NCBI RefSeq assembly: GCF_000519085.1
Contig: NZ_KI912577.1
Location: 1,288,423-1,352,422 of the forward strand
Reading direction: 5' to 3'
Source: Methylobacterium sp. 10
Lineage (GTDB): Bacteria; Pseudomonadota; Alphaproteobacteria; Rhizobiales; Beijerinckiaceae
Length of the DNA: 64,000 nt
In this document: piece by piece, positions 25,268-34,036 of the stretch
Layout of the letters: each line of letters begins with the position of its first letter
Numbering within the stretch: position 1 is the stretch's first letter
The notes under the pieces: model-generated
Databases searched by the model: none
The model's input: only the letters and a program-made list of their open reading frames with translations
What the model was told of the DNA's origin: nothing
Made by a program: the position numbers and the translations under genes

Positions 25268-25483
25268 TTACTTGCCGCCGAGGAGGCCACCGACGGCACC
25301 GCCAACGGCACCAAGGAGGCCACCGACGAGACCGCCGACCAAACCGCCGACTTGGTCGATCGTGCCCGATACGGCACCGAGTTCACTCGAGAGGTCGAGG
25401 TCGAGACCCAGGGAGAGGCCGCCGCCGACCGCATCGAGCTCGGATGCATCGAGGGGGCGGATGGTGTCATTCGTCTTAGACAT
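25268..25483 (-). CDS. double-glycine-leader peptide with glycine-zipper tail (bacteriocin-like), copy A
   Basis: A 71-residue precursor and first gene of the export operon. ATG 25483 is chosen because a GGAGAG ribosome site precedes it; a longer frame has no such site. The leader (residues 1-21, with LDASELDAVGG) ends at a GG site. The mature peptide of about 50 residues shares GLSLGLDLDLSSELGAVSG with copy B, then diverges (TIDQVGGLVG) and adds an extra AVGG unit before LLGGK. The two copies clearly come from a tandem duplication and might act together as a two-peptide bacteriocin, though this is untested. No dedicated immunity gene is recognised nearby. Confidence 0.8.
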   Translation of the reverse strand: MSKTNDTIRPLDASELDAVGGGLSLGLDLDLSSELGAVSGTIDQVGGLVGGLVGGLLGAVGGAVGGLLGGK

Positions 25484-26293
25484 TACTTCTCTCCAGAGTA
25501 GGTTCGGTGCGTCGATCGTTTTTCTCAAGTCTATGTCTGAAAGCATTCGGTCTTGCTTTCTGCTAATCAGGCTACACGTCCGGGCTCAGTCATCAAGTCT
25601 CATTTTCTAGCGTTGTGTCTGAGACCGCGCTAAGAAAGATCTTTTGTCGATTGGTGACTGCGTGCCGCCTTCCCTGGGAGACGGTGAGGGAATGCCGGCT
25701 GTCCATCGCCGGGTTTGCGGAAACTTGGCGATTCTTGCCATAGTTGTCATGAGGCCTGGAATTTTGCATTCTTGCGACTAAATCGCTGAAAAACATAACG
25801 ATTCCAGAATTAATTGACATTTTGTCGCACCGTATTGAGTCGCTGGAAAAGAGACTGGACTGTGTGGAGTTTGCTTCTCCTCTTACGGGCTAAGGCGAAA
25901 GCAATGACCTACGGTCCCGCCTAACGGGGCGTGCCCAGAATGAAGAACTTAGTTATAGGAGGAACAAACCGCAGTCGCGCTGCCCGGCGAGGCCGTGGCA
26001 GTCATGTTCGGGAGGCCGGATCGGACGACAAATGCAAGACATTTTATAATAGGGTTCCTCTCATCGGATACAGTTTCATTGTATCGCATCCTTGCGTGCC
26101 ACATCGCTTTGCGGGAAGATGCAGGTCGATGGGCTTTCGACGGCAAGTGCTCGATAGGGCGGCTCATTGCCGAGAGTGCTGGTCGGAAATCTCTGCGTGT
26201 CGCTTGGGGGCAGGGCTCATTAAGACGGATCTTTCGGGTCGTCCTGGAGGCGGGCTGCAAACGGGAGTTTTCGCATGCACCATGAACTCGTGA
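25484..26293. other. 810-bp stretch without a recognisable gene, upstream of peptide operon
   Basis: This spacer lies between the divergent peptide operon and the AraC gene. It is lower in GC than the surroundings and holds several AT-rich patches (for example CATAACGATTCCAGAATTAATTGACAT near 25793-25819). Small frames exist (a minus-strand 75-codon frame at 25593-25820, a plus-strand 96-codon frame at 25995-26285), but none looks like a leader peptide or immunity protein. It probably holds the promoters of both transcripts. Confidence 0.5.
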
Positions 26294-27190
26294 ATGCGGA
26301 TTGATCGGAGCGAATTCGGCTGCACCATCGAACTCGACGGTGAGATCGAGGCGGTGCTTCAGACCAGCACGGGCCTCGGCTGGTCCGGCATCGGCTTCAG
26401 CGACATCATGCTCGGCAGCCAGGGAACGGTGTCCATCGTCCAGCAGGGCATCCACTTCGCCCTGTCGCTGGCGCCGCTGAGTCAGCGTTTCCTCTGTTCG
26501 GGCCAGACTTACCATTTCTCGGAGGACAACATCATCGTTCTTGAGCCGGGAGCTGCCGTGGTCGAGAACTGGACCGGGCCGTTCCGTACGATGACGTTGA
26601 GACTAGCCCCGGAAGCCGTCGAGCGTATCACCGACGTCTCCCTCACCAAGACACAGGTCCGGACCCAGTTCGTTCCGTCGCGTTCACAGATCGCGGTGAG
26701 CCACCTGCTGCAAGCCGTGTCGGCCGACCTGGAGACGGGATGCTCCAGTGGGCCACTGCTGGTGGAAAGCGTATCGGCGACGCTTCTACAGCTGTTCTCG
26801 GGCGCGGAAGCGACTCCCCGCCGCGTCGGCCCCACGCTGACTTCGGCGCAGGCTACGACCCTTCGCGAACTGATCCTCACGCACCTCACCGAACCGCTGA
26901 GCCTGCACCACTTGGCGGCCGCCGTCGGCACCAGCGTCGGCCATCTCGTTCGGGCCTTCAGGACATCCTTCGGTGTGACGCCCTATCAGTTCATCCTGCG
27001 CGAACGGGTGAACCGGGCGCAGGACCTGATTGCCAGCGGGACGTTGAGCCTGAGCGAGATCGTGCCCCTGGCGGGGTTCAACGATGCAAGCCAGATGTCG
27101 AAGACCTTCCGCCGTCTCACGGGACAGCCGCCACGCGCCTTCCTGCGCCGCGCGCGGGAGACCCGACCCCTCGGTCCATCGGAGGGTTAG
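26294..27190 (+). CDS. AraC family transcriptional regulator
   Basis: A 298-residue regulator with an unrecognised N-terminal sensor half and a C-terminal double helix-turn-helix (residues 195-290): LHHLAAAVGTSVGHLVRAFR, then SLSEIVPLAGFNDASQMSKTFRR, then a TGQPPRAFLRR end. It is divergent from the peptide operon, with 810 bp between them, so control of that operon is possible but unproven. The ATG at 26294 has no strong ribosome site. Ligand unknown. Confidence 0.82.
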   Translation: MRIDRSEFGCTIELDGEIEAVLQTSTGLGWSGIGFSDIMLGSQGTVSIVQQGIHFALSLAPLSQRFLCSGQTYHFSEDNIIVLEPGAAVVENWTGPFRTMTLRLAPEAVERITDVSLTKTQVRTQFVPSRSQIAVSHLLQAVSADLETGCSSGPLLVESVSATLLQLFSGAEATPRRVGPTLTSAQATTLRELILTHLTEPLSLHHLAAAVGTSVGHLVRAFRTSFGVTPYQFILRERVNRAQDLIASGTLSLSEIVPLAGFNDASQMSKTFRRLTGQPPRAFLRRARETRPLGPSEG

Positions 27191-27560
27191 GCCCCGCCGC
27201 TCCCGAGGCGTTCCGGCCGCGCTCCCCATCCTTCACCGATAGGAGCGGTCAGCATCGTTCTTGCGGAGTCCCGAACCCCGGGGTGTCCTATTTTCCGGAG
27301 GCGGCTGAACGGTCGGCGTAGCACTCGTCCCGAACAGAAGCTGGTTCTGATGGGTAGTGTCCGCGCTGGCGGTGGGTACCCGCACCTCGATAATGTCACG
27401 GAGGCGGCCACCGGATTGGCCGCCCAAGACGGAGTTGCGAGACGTCAACCTGACCGTAGAGCCCGATGACCGATGACTGCTCGCCGAGCTTCTGGCGGTC
27501 GCACCGTGTCCCGCGACATGCTCCTCCTCCGCTGGCCTCACGTTCCCGAAAGCCAAAGGC
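27191..27560. other. intergenic stretch without a convincing gene
   Basis: About 370 bp between the AraC gene and mepA. A minus-strand frame of 107 codons (27233-27556) has a polar, plausible composition but no ribosome site or family look, so I do not call it. Confidence 0.35.
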
Positions 27561-28490
27561 TCACTGGGCCTTCAGCACCATCCGGCAGGCGGCGGGAAGG
27601 GCCGCCATGGTCATCGGCGGCTTCGGCCTCGCCGGTTTCGTCGATTTCGGCGGGTTCAGCACCGCGGCGCTGAACCAATAGGCGAGTTCCTCGCCGCAGC
27701 CATCGCCGGGCGGCGGCGGAGCCTGGTCTCCGCATTGGTCGTCTCCGGCCGGGCAGGAGAGGCGGATATGGTAGTGGTAATTGTGCCCGTACATCGGGCG
27801 CACCTTGTTGAGCCAGGAGCGGTCGCCCCCCGCCTCCCGGCACAGGGCCTTCTTGATCGCCGGGTTGACGAAGAGGCGTGCGACCTCGGGCTGCTGGGCC
27901 GTGAGTCGGATCAGCTTGAGGTGCTCCGTCGTCCAGACTTGCGGATCGATGTCGAGGCGGTCCGTGCGCACCACGTTGGTAGCCGAGGTCTCCTCGCGCT
28001 CCGCGCGGGACATCCGGTGGTCCGGCATCGGTGTCAGCCAGATATCGGCGTCGAGGCCGAGCTGGTGGGAGGCGTGGCCCGTCAGCATCGGTCCGCCGCG
28101 AGGCTGGGACATGTCGCCCACGAGAAGGCCGTTCCAACCGACGCGGGGAGCCTTGGACGCCAGCCGCTCGATGAAATCCACGAGATTCGGCGTACCCCAC
28201 ATCCGGTTGCGCGAGAGGCGCATGACCTGCCAGTTCTGTCCGTCCTGGGCCAGTGCCTCGCCGCCGGAGAAGCATCCCTTGGCGTAGGATCCGTAGGGTC
28301 GGGCCGGGCCGGGAGCCGGAGTCGTCGCCCGCCCGAACAGGGCTTTGGCCGGTGTCGAGGGCGCATCGGGATCGGCCAGGGGCGGGAGCGGCTTGGGGTT
28401 CACGCTGCCCCTGTCCTGGGCCTGTGCGGCCCCTCCGCAGACGAGGAAGGCGAGGGCCGCGAAGCGGAACGAACGTGGGGTCAGGTGCAT
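27561..28490 (-). CDS. mepA: penicillin-insensitive murein endopeptidase MepA
   Basis: A 309-residue periplasmic peptidase (M74 LAS metallopeptidase) that cuts D-Ala-mDAP crosslinks in peptidoglycan. It has a signal peptide (FAALAFLVCGGAAQAQD), the CFSGGEAL segment, zinc-ligand-like GPMLTGHASHQLGLDADIW, and the second histidine motif YGHNYHYHIRLSCP. Four cysteines (CPAGDDQCGD and GDGCGEEL) fit the disulfide-rich C-terminal part. The ATG at 28490 gives the signal peptide. Expected length for the family. Confidence 0.93.
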   Translation of the reverse strand: MHLTPRSFRFAALAFLVCGGAAQAQDRGSVNPKPLPPLADPDAPSTPAKALFGRATTPAPGPARPYGSYAKGCFSGGEALAQDGQNWQVMRLSRNRMWGTPNLVDFIERLASKAPRVGWNGLLVGDMSQPRGGPMLTGHASHQLGLDADIWLTPMPDHRMSRAEREETSATNVVRTDRLDIDPQVWTTEHLKLIRLTAQQPEVARLFVNPAIKKALCREAGGDRSWLNKVRPMYGHNYHYHIRLSCPAGDDQCGDQAPPPPGDGCGEELAYWFSAAVLNPPKSTKPARPKPPMTMAALPAACRMVLKAQ

Positions 28491-28536
28491 GGCGTCAACC
28501 TAGTCCATCGGCCGTCGGGCCGTCGAGAGCTCTCGG

Positions 28537-29070
28537 TTATTCCGCCGGCGAGACCGCGATCTTGATCGAGTCCGATTTCGCACCGCTGACGACGACGAGG
28601 ATGGGGGTGGTGCCGAACTGGAACCGGACGCTCTTCGAGACGCCCGGACATCCGGGCCGCATCGTGCTCGCCACGGGTTTGCGGGTCGTCGTGCCGTCCT
28701 GACTCACGTCGATCCAGGCATTGTCCGACAAAGTCACCTGATACAGGCCGGGGGTGACAACGGGCGGTATCCGCAAGGTGCCGCCGAATGTGCCCGGATT
28801 CGGTTCCCGTGAGGGCGTGAAAGGAAGATCGGCTGCCGCGATCGGCTTGAGCGCCAGAACGGCGCCCGGCATCCCTGCGGAGAGGGTCGCGCCGGAATCG
28901 AGGCGGGGAAGAGAGGGCGCTTCGAACCAGGCCTGCTCCCGCAGGACCGGCCAGTCGAACGAAGTGCAGGCGGCCGGATCGGCAACCTGCTGCGCCAACA
29001 CTCTGTCGGTCGCCAGACCCGTACCGGATGCGAGCACTAGTCCGGCGATGATCGGGAGCATTCTGCGCAT
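28537..29070 (-). CDS. secreted hypothetical protein
   Basis: 177 residues from ATG 29070, chosen for the signal peptide (LPIIAGLVLASGTGLATD). The mature protein is beta-rich, with VTPGLYQVTLSDNAWIDVS and a VRFQFGTTPILVVVSGAKS tail; this looks like a small carbohydrate-binding or calcium-independent beta-sandwich, but I cannot assign a family. It lies just upstream of mepA in the same direction with a 46-bp gap, so an envelope role is plausible. Confidence 0.6.
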   Translation of the reverse strand: MRRMLPIIAGLVLASGTGLATDRVLAQQVADPAACTSFDWPVLREQAWFEAPSLPRLDSGATLSAGMPGAVLALKPIAAADLPFTPSREPNPGTFGGTLRIPPVVTPGLYQVTLSDNAWIDVSQDGTTTRKPVASTMRPGCPGVSKSVRFQFGTTPILVVVSGAKSDSIKIAVSPAE

Positions 29071-29182
29071 GGCTACTGTCCTGTGAACGGTCGCAGCCCC
29101 CCCCTCGACCATGAGAACGGCTGCGCGGCCGGAAAGGTTTCCCGCAGCGGTCCGCTTCGGCGGGACGGCGCGGACCCGGTGA

Positions 29183-29497
29183 TCACTCGTCGTCCGGTTG
29201 GTCAACGTCTTCGGACACGGTTCGGCGCACGCCCCAACCGCGCAACGTCTCGTTGAGTTCGTCGAGGGTGAAATGGCGGGCGCTGTCGCGGTCGTAGCCC
29301 TCGTCTAGATAAGCATCGTACTCGGTGAAGACGTGGCGGGTGAAGGCGACGAGGGCGAGCCATGCCGCATTCTGGGGGCTCGCATTCCGCAGGCCCGGAC
29401 TCGCCAGTGCCCGCGCGAGGACGGAATCCGTCTCGAAGGCGGGCAGGCGCGGAGCGAGGATACGAAGCGCTTCGCCGACTGCGTCCGCGCGGGTCAT
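29183..29497 (-). CDS. DUF2293 domain protein
   Basis: A 104-residue protein with FTRHVFTEYDAYLDEGYDRDSARHF, the typical DUF2293 block (H...TxYDxLL..GxxRxxAR), here split by short insertions. Its function is unknown; some members sit near transcription or translation genes. ATG at 29497. Its stop is followed by a 112-bp gap before the next gene. Confidence 0.75.
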   Translation of the reverse strand: MTRADAVGEALRILAPRLPAFETDSVLARALASPGLRNASPQNAAWLALVAFTRHVFTEYDAYLDEGYDRDSARHFTLDELNETLRGWGVRRTVSEDVDQPDDE

Positions 29498-29518
29498 CGC
29501 GGCGTCTCCCGGGAGCGC

Positions 29519-30022
29519 CTACTTGTCGTGGTGCCCGGCGGCGATCCTGTCCGTGAGGGCCATCAGGATTCCGGAGACGACGAAGACCATGTGGAGACCG
29601 ACGAGCCAGTACAGCTCGCGGTCCGGCGTGGCCTTGATGTCCATGAAGGCCTTCAGCAGCGAGATCGCCGAGATGGCGACGATCGAGGACATCAGCTTCA
29701 GCTTCAGCCCGGTGAAGTCGATCGTCCCCATCCATTCGGGCCAGTCCTTGTGGTCCGTATGATCGATCTTCGAGACGAAATTCTCGTAGCCCGAGAACAT
29801 TACGATAATGAGCAAGGACGCGGTGAAGGATAGGTCCACCAGGGTTAGCACGCCGAGAATGATCTGCGACTCGGTGGCGCTCCACATGTGCAGGACGAAA
29901 TGAGCGAGTTCCTGCAGCAGCTTGATCAGGAGCACGACGATGCCGATGCCGAGCGCCGCGTAGAATGGCGCCAGCAGCCAACGACACGCGAAGAGCACGC
30001 GTTCGAAAACCTGTTCGATCAT
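29519..30022 (-). CDS. UPF0114 (YqhA) family inner-membrane protein
   Basis: 167 residues with about four hydrophobic segments (WLLAPFYAALGIGIVVLLIKL near residue 15, SLLIIVMFSGYENF near 84, and a C-terminal LYWLVGLHMVFVVSGILMAL). The conserved loop FTGLKLKLMSSIVAISAISLLKAFMD marks the UPF0114/TIGR00645 family, of unknown function. ATG at 30022. Two hairpins lie between it and the msrA gene upstream. Confidence 0.88.
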   Translation of the reverse strand: MIEQVFERVLFACRWLLAPFYAALGIGIVVLLIKLLQELAHFVLHMWSATESQIILGVLTLVDLSFTASLLIIVMFSGYENFVSKIDHTDHKDWPEWMGTIDFTGLKLKLMSSIVAISAISLLKAFMDIKATPDRELYWLVGLHMVFVVSGILMALTDRIAAGHHDK

Positions 30023-30034
30023 CCGTCTCGAATC

Positions 30035-30094
30035 CCCCGCCCGATCGGGCGGGGTTTGGCATGTGCGGCCAAGCTCGACAAGCGGTGAGCTTGG
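30035..30094. terminator. two hairpins between msrA and the UPF0114 gene
   Basis: A perfect palindrome CCCCGCCCGATCGGGCGGGG spans 30035-30054, and CCAAGCTC (30069-30076) pairs with GAGCTTGG (30087-30094). On the minus strand they follow the msrA stop and precede the UPF0114 start by 12 bp. T-runs are absent on that strand, so they may act as weak terminators or as a leader structure. Confidence 0.5.
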
Positions 30095-30107
30095 CAGGCG
30101 AAGCGCC

Positions 30108-30767
30108 TCAGGCGGCGACGCCGGTTCCGATCGGACAGGTCACCCCGGTGCCGCCGACACCGCAATAGCCCGCAGGGTTCTTGGCGAGGTATTGTTGATG
30201 GTAGCCTTCGGCGAAGTAGAACGCATCGAGCGGCTTGATCTCGGTGGTGATCTCGCCGAACCCACGTGCCTTCAACGCCTCCCCGTAGGCCTCTCGAACG
30301 CGTCGGGCGGTCTCGGCCTGCCCCTCGTTCGCGATGTAGATTCCCGAGCGATACTGTGTACCGACATCGTTGCCCTGGCGCATGCCCTGGGTCGGGTCAT
30401 GGTTTTCGAAGAAGGTCTTGAGTACCGCCTCCAGGGGGCGCACGGCCGGATCGTAGACGACGAGAACTACCTCGTTATGCCCGGTCATGCCCGAGCAGAC
30501 CTCCTCGTAGGTCGGATTGGGCGTGAAGCCGCCGGCATAGCCCACCGCCGTCACAACGATTCCATCCGGTAACTGCCAGAACTTGCGCTCGGTGCCCCAG
30601 AAGCAGCCGAGCCCGAGGACGATCTGCTCGCTTCCCTCGGGATAGGGGCCCTTCAGCGCATGGCCGTTGACGAAATGAGTGTCCGTGGTGGGGAGCGGCG
30701 TCGAGCGGCCGGGCAGCGCGCCGGCGGCACTCGGCATTTCGGGACGTTTGCGGAAGAACTGGAGCAT
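30108..30767 (-). CDS. msrA: peptide methionine sulfoxide reductase MsrA
   Basis: Reduces the S-epimer of methionine sulfoxide in proteins and repairs oxidative damage. The 219-residue protein has the catalytic [10 protein letters not shown] (Cys55), the [16 protein letters not shown] and [20 protein letters not shown] segments, and a [20 protein letters not shown] end with a resolving cysteine. Length and order are as expected. The N-terminal 45 residues probably are an extra extension; the ATG at 30767 is preceded by no strong ribosome site. Confidence 0.95.
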   Translation of the reverse strand: MLQFFRKRPEMPSAAGALPGRSTPLPTTDTHFVNGHALKGPYPEGSEQIVLGLGCFWGTERKFWQLPDGIVVTAVGYAGGFTPNPTYEEVCSGMTGHNEVVLVVYDPAVRPLEAVLKTFFENHDPTQGMRQGNDVGTQYRSGIYIANEGQAETARRVREAYGEALKARGFGEITTEIKPLDAFYFAEGYHQQYLAKNPAGYCGVGGTGVTCPIGTGVAA

Positions 30768-30865
30768 CGGGGCCTCCGTGAGAGGGCGGGATGCTCCCTA
30801 TATGGGGTGCCGGACCCCCTTCCTGAACGCCCCGTGTCGAAACGGCATGCCTTACGGTCGAGGCG

Positions 30866-31186
30866 TCAGGGCCGGCTGAGAAAGCCGATCGGCTCGCGGG
30901 GTGGCTGACCGAGCCAGAGCAGGAAGGCCCCGAGACCGAGCCCGAGGAGGCAGGCGGGGGCCAGGGTGAGCGGTAGGACGAGCGCCTGCCATAGCCAAGG
31001 CGCCACGCTCTCCACCGAGTTCTGGACTGCGCTTCCGCGCTCCTTGAACAGCGTCATCAGAAGGTCGCTCAAGCTGGTGACGCGGACGCCGTTATTGGCG
31101 ATCGAACGCGCGCCATCGTAGACGAGGCCGACGAAGCCCGCCGCGAGGACGATATATCCGAGGAGGCGACTGAGAAAGCGGAGCAT
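30866..31186 (-). CDS. small membrane protein of unknown function
   Basis: 106 residues from ATG 31186 with two membrane segments (LGYIVLAAGFVGLVYDGAR near residue 8 and LVLPLTLAPACLLGLGLGAFLLWLG near 70) joined by a loop with SLSDLLMTLFKERGSAVQN. No family is recognised with confidence. It lies upstream of msrA on the same strand and could be co-transcribed. Confidence 0.55.
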   Translation of the reverse strand: MLRFLSRLLGYIVLAAGFVGLVYDGARSIANNGVRVTSLSDLLMTLFKERGSAVQNSVESVAPWLWQALVLPLTLAPACLLGLGLGAFLLWLGQPPREPIGFLSRP

Positions 31187-31359
31187 TGCGGCTTGCACAC
31201 AGGCCGGCTCCCGTGCCGGCCCTGCCGGGTTAGGGGGCTTCGCCGCGTGGCGCAAGGTCTCCTGGAGTCTCGCGCGCAATGGCCGCCACGGCCCGCCATT
31301 GCGCGGTGCGATGGCTCCATGGCACAGCCCACCGCAGTCACCTCCAGCGGACCATCGCC

Positions 31360-32055
31360 TTGCCCACCGAACCCGTAACCACCACCGGATTGGTGATCTT
31401 CGACTGTGACGGGGTGCTGGTCGACAGCGAGCCGCTGAGCCTCGGGACCCTGACCGCCGGGCTCAACCGGATCGGCGTCGCCATCGATGGGGATACGGTG
31501 CGGGAGCGCTTCGCCGGCACGTCGATGACGTCGATCATGGGGCATATCGAGCGCGATTACGGGATCGTTGCCCCGGACGGCTTCGTCGAGGCGGTGAAGG
31601 CCGAAACCCTTCGCGCCTTCGACCGCGATCTACGCGCCATGGAGGGGATCGCCCACGCGGTGCGGGCGCTGGAGCTTCCGAGTTGCGTCGCCTCGAGCAG
31701 CGATCCGGCGCGGCTCGCCCATTCGCTCGGCCTCACCGGCCTTCTGCCCTTGTTCGACGGTCGCATTTTCTCGGCGACCATGGTCTCGCGCGGCAAGCCG
31801 GCGCCCGACCTCTTCCTCCATGCCGCCGCCGAGATGGGCGTTCCCCCCGGCCGCTGTCTCGTGGTGGAGGACAGCGTGCCGGGCGTAACGGCGGCGCGCG
31901 CCGCCGGAATGCGCGTCCTCGGCTTCACCGGCGGGGGCCATTGGCTGCACGACGCCACTGGGGCGGACCTGATCGCGGCCGGAGCCGAACGGGTTTATGG
32001 GCACCATCGCGACCTCGCCGGCTTGATCGAGCCTGCGGCTGCCGCGTCGGCCTGA
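31360..32055 (+). CDS. HAD-superfamily phosphatase, subfamily IA
   Basis: A 231-residue haloacid-dehalogenase-fold phosphatase. The nucleophile motif [15 protein letters not shown] is at the start, the SSS-DPARL loop lies near residue 122, [15 protein letters not shown] gives the lysine motif near 145, and [17 protein letters not shown] gives the acidic metal motif near 170. It resembles beta-phosphoglucomutase- or phosphoglycolate-phosphatase-type members. The substrate is unknown. I chose TTG 31360 because the longer frame upstream looks non-coding; GTG 31390 is an alternative. Confidence 0.85.
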   Translation: MPTEPVTTTGLVIFDCDGVLVDSEPLSLGTLTAGLNRIGVAIDGDTVRERFAGTSMTSIMGHIERDYGIVAPDGFVEAVKAETLRAFDRDLRAMEGIAHAVRALELPSCVASSSDPARLAHSLGLTGLLPLFDGRIFSATMVSRGKPAPDLFLHAAAEMGVPPGRCLVVEDSVPGVTAARAAGMRVLGFTGGGHWLHDATGADLIAAGAERVYGHHRDLAGLIEPAAAASA

Positions 32056-32186
32056 CCACGGCACTATCCGAAAAGCCGCCTGCCGAAAAACCGTCTGCGC
32101 TTCACGGGGCCAGGCGTCATTCCTGCTACGAGGCAGCATGCATTCGAAAGATGCATCCGTTGACGAATCGGGGCGTTGCTCTCATT

Positions 32187-32440
32187 TTAGAGATGCGGTT
32201 CCAGGCTGAATGGCTTGGTCCGCCGCGGTGATTTGAAGTGTGTAGCTTGCGCCGCGTCATCAAACGCTAAAGCACTACGGAGCGCTCGCGCCTCGTGGTC
32301 CTTCATCGAAAGGATGACTTGCCGTGATTGATCGATTGTCGTTTCAAGCTCTCCCGTGGGCCTGCTCCCGCTGTCGATGCTGACCCACCCGTCAGATCCG
32401 ATCGCTTGCAGCAGATGGCCGTCAGGCCGCGCCAGGAGAC
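32187..32440 (-). CDS. short coding segment of unknown function, start uncertain
   Basis: The minus-strand frame ending at 32187 has protein-like composition over about 80 residues (PDGHLLQAIGSDGWVSID, then SMKDHEARALRSALAFDDA, then a basic tail). No ATG, GTG or TTG is evident before position 32440, so the start is unclear and it may be truncated or frameshifted. It may encode a small protein specific to this genus. Confidence 0.35.
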
Positions 32441-32572
32441 TTCGACACCATGCCCCATCTTCACGAGGCCGACGCTCATCGGGCGTTGAACCGATTGCAC
32501 ACGCCTGATGCCCAGGCGGATCATCTCCAAGCCCGTGCCCGCAACCACCTTCATGCCGCCCCGCCGCCACGG

Positions 32573-32824
32573 GTGATCGAGGTCGGCGAAGTGACGGCTG
32601 GCATCGCCGTGCCCGAGCGGGGTGGCGTGCGGTTCTTCTCGTCAGGACGTGACTTCGACCCTCTCGACGGGCTCGTTTTCCGCAGCGTCGAGCAGGCGGC
32701 GAAGGCGGCGCGAGACCGTTTCGTGGCCCGTCGCGCGCCGCGCAGGCACGGCGCCTCGGCCCGCTTGGATCATATGAGGGCCGAGATACCCTTCGACGTC
32801 CATCCGGTAGCGCAACGGGGCTGA
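32573..32824 (+). CDS. small hypothetical protein
   Basis: 83 residues from GTG 32573 in a longer open frame that begins at 32450; the N-terminal part of that longer frame has a shadow-like composition. The core VGEVTAGIAVPERGGVRFFS followed by FRSVEQAAKAARDRFVARR looks like a short beta hairpin and helix found in small unknown proteins of related genomes. No further function can be given. Confidence 0.4.
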   Translation: MIEVGEVTAGIAVPERGGVRFFSSGRDFDPLDGLVFRSVEQAAKAARDRFVARRAPRRHGASARLDHMRAEIPFDVHPVAQRG

Positions 32825-32909
32825 GCCCCGCTCGCATATCGAAGGCGGGCGTCCATTTGGTTGTTTTTGGATGGGCGCCCGCCCGAGCAAGGCGTCTCGG
32901 GGGGGCGTT

Positions 32910-33929
32910 TCACCCGTTGCCGACATGACTCGTCGGTGGGGCGGCCCTCAGCCGCCGCCGGCGCTCGGCGCGCGCGAGTTCGGCCGCGTTGGCAAAACCC
33001 GTCGCCGTGGCGATGTCGGCTGAACCGAGGGCGCTTTCGCGACGCAACTGATGGGCTCGGTCGAGCCGCAAGGCGAGATAATGCCGGTGAAGACTGATAC
33101 CGATCCGGTTTCTGAAGAGCAGCTCGAGCTGCCGGATCGAGACGCGGGCGAGATCAGCCAGGCCTTGCCGCGATAGCGGCGCTTCCAGATTGGCCTCCAT
33201 GGCGGCGAGGACCCGAAGCAGGCGAGGGTCGCGCACCCCGATCCGCAGGCGCAGGTCCATCCTCTGCGGGCTCAGGCCTTCCCGGATCTGGTTGTGGAGG
33301 AACCAGTCGCTGACGCCGTTGGCGAGGCCCGGACCGTGGTCGCGTTCGATCAAGCTGAGCATCAGGTCGAGGGCCGCGATGCCGCCCGAACAGGTTATCC
33401 GATCGTCCTGGATTTCGAACAGGGAACGCACGACCTCGATATCCGGATAGCGTTCCTCGAAGGCGGGAACATGCTCCCAGTGGAGTGTGCAGCGGCGCCC
33501 CGTCAGTAGACCCGCGCGCGCGAGCAAGTAAGGCCCTCCGGAAATTCCGCCGAGCGTGATCCCACGCCGGGCGAGATGGCGAAGCCAGGCGGTCAGGGCC
33601 GGGTCGTCGAAGGCGGCGGGATTTCCGCCCGCACAGACGAAGACCCGATCGGCGTCGAGTTTGGTGTCACCGACATCGACATCCGGCAGGATCGCGATCC
33701 CGTTGGAGGCTTGGACGGCGCCTCCGCCCGGTGCCGCATGCCACCAGCGATAGACTTCGCTGTCCAGGAGGGTGTTGGCCGCCCGCATGGGCTCGACCGC
33801 GGCCGCGTAGGACATGAGCGGAAAGCCGGGCAACAGGATGAAGCCGACGGTGAGCGTCGCCGACCTTTCCGGCGCGACGGCGTTCCGACTCGAATTCGAA
33901 GGATTGGGTGCTGGGGGCCGGCTGCTCAT
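32910..33929 (-). CDS. GlxA-type AraC regulator with DJ-1/PfpI domain
   Basis: A 339-residue regulator. Residues 20-190 form a DJ-1/PfpI-like domain (VGFILLPGFPLMSYAAAVEP, DADRVFVCAGGNPAAF, and GGISGGPYLLARAGLL, although the usual nucleophile cysteine position reads Ser-Gly-Gly). Residues 240-330 hold the AraC helix-turn-helix pair (SRQGLADLARVSIRQLELLF and SADIATATGFANAAELARAE). It is divergent from mgdABCD with a 107-bp spacer, like GbdR/SouR that control methylated-amine genes, so it probably regulates that operon. ATG 33929 is chosen over a longer frame. Confidence 0.85.
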   Translation of the reverse strand: MSSRPPAPNPSNSSRNAVAPERSATLTVGFILLPGFPLMSYAAAVEPMRAANTLLDSEVYRWWHAAPGGGAVQASNGIAILPDVDVGDTKLDADRVFVCAGGNPAAFDDPALTAWLRHLARRGITLGGISGGPYLLARAGLLTGRRCTLHWEHVPAFEERYPDIEVVRSLFEIQDDRITCSGGIAALDLMLSLIERDHGPGLANGVSDWFLHNQIREGLSPQRMDLRLRIGVRDPRLLRVLAAMEANLEAPLSRQGLADLARVSIRQLELLFRNRIGISLHRHYLALRLDRAHQLRRESALGSADIATATGFANAAELARAERRRRLRAAPPTSHVGNG

Positions 33930-34036
33930 TTCTGCGCGAATTGTCTGGATGGCGTCGCAAAATGCAAGGGGCGCTAGCCAGCGATACGCTACCCAAGGGA
34001 TCACACGCCGCAGCCAGCCCCGGAGCATGTCCCGCC

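Noticed and set aside
25593..25820. minus-strand frame of 75 codons upstream of the peptide operon, considered as an immunity protein
   Set aside because: No membrane segment or ribosome site, and composition is not gene-like.
27233..27556. minus-strand frame of 107 codons between the AraC gene and mepA
   Set aside because: Plausible polar composition but no ribosome site, no family, and an arbitrary start.
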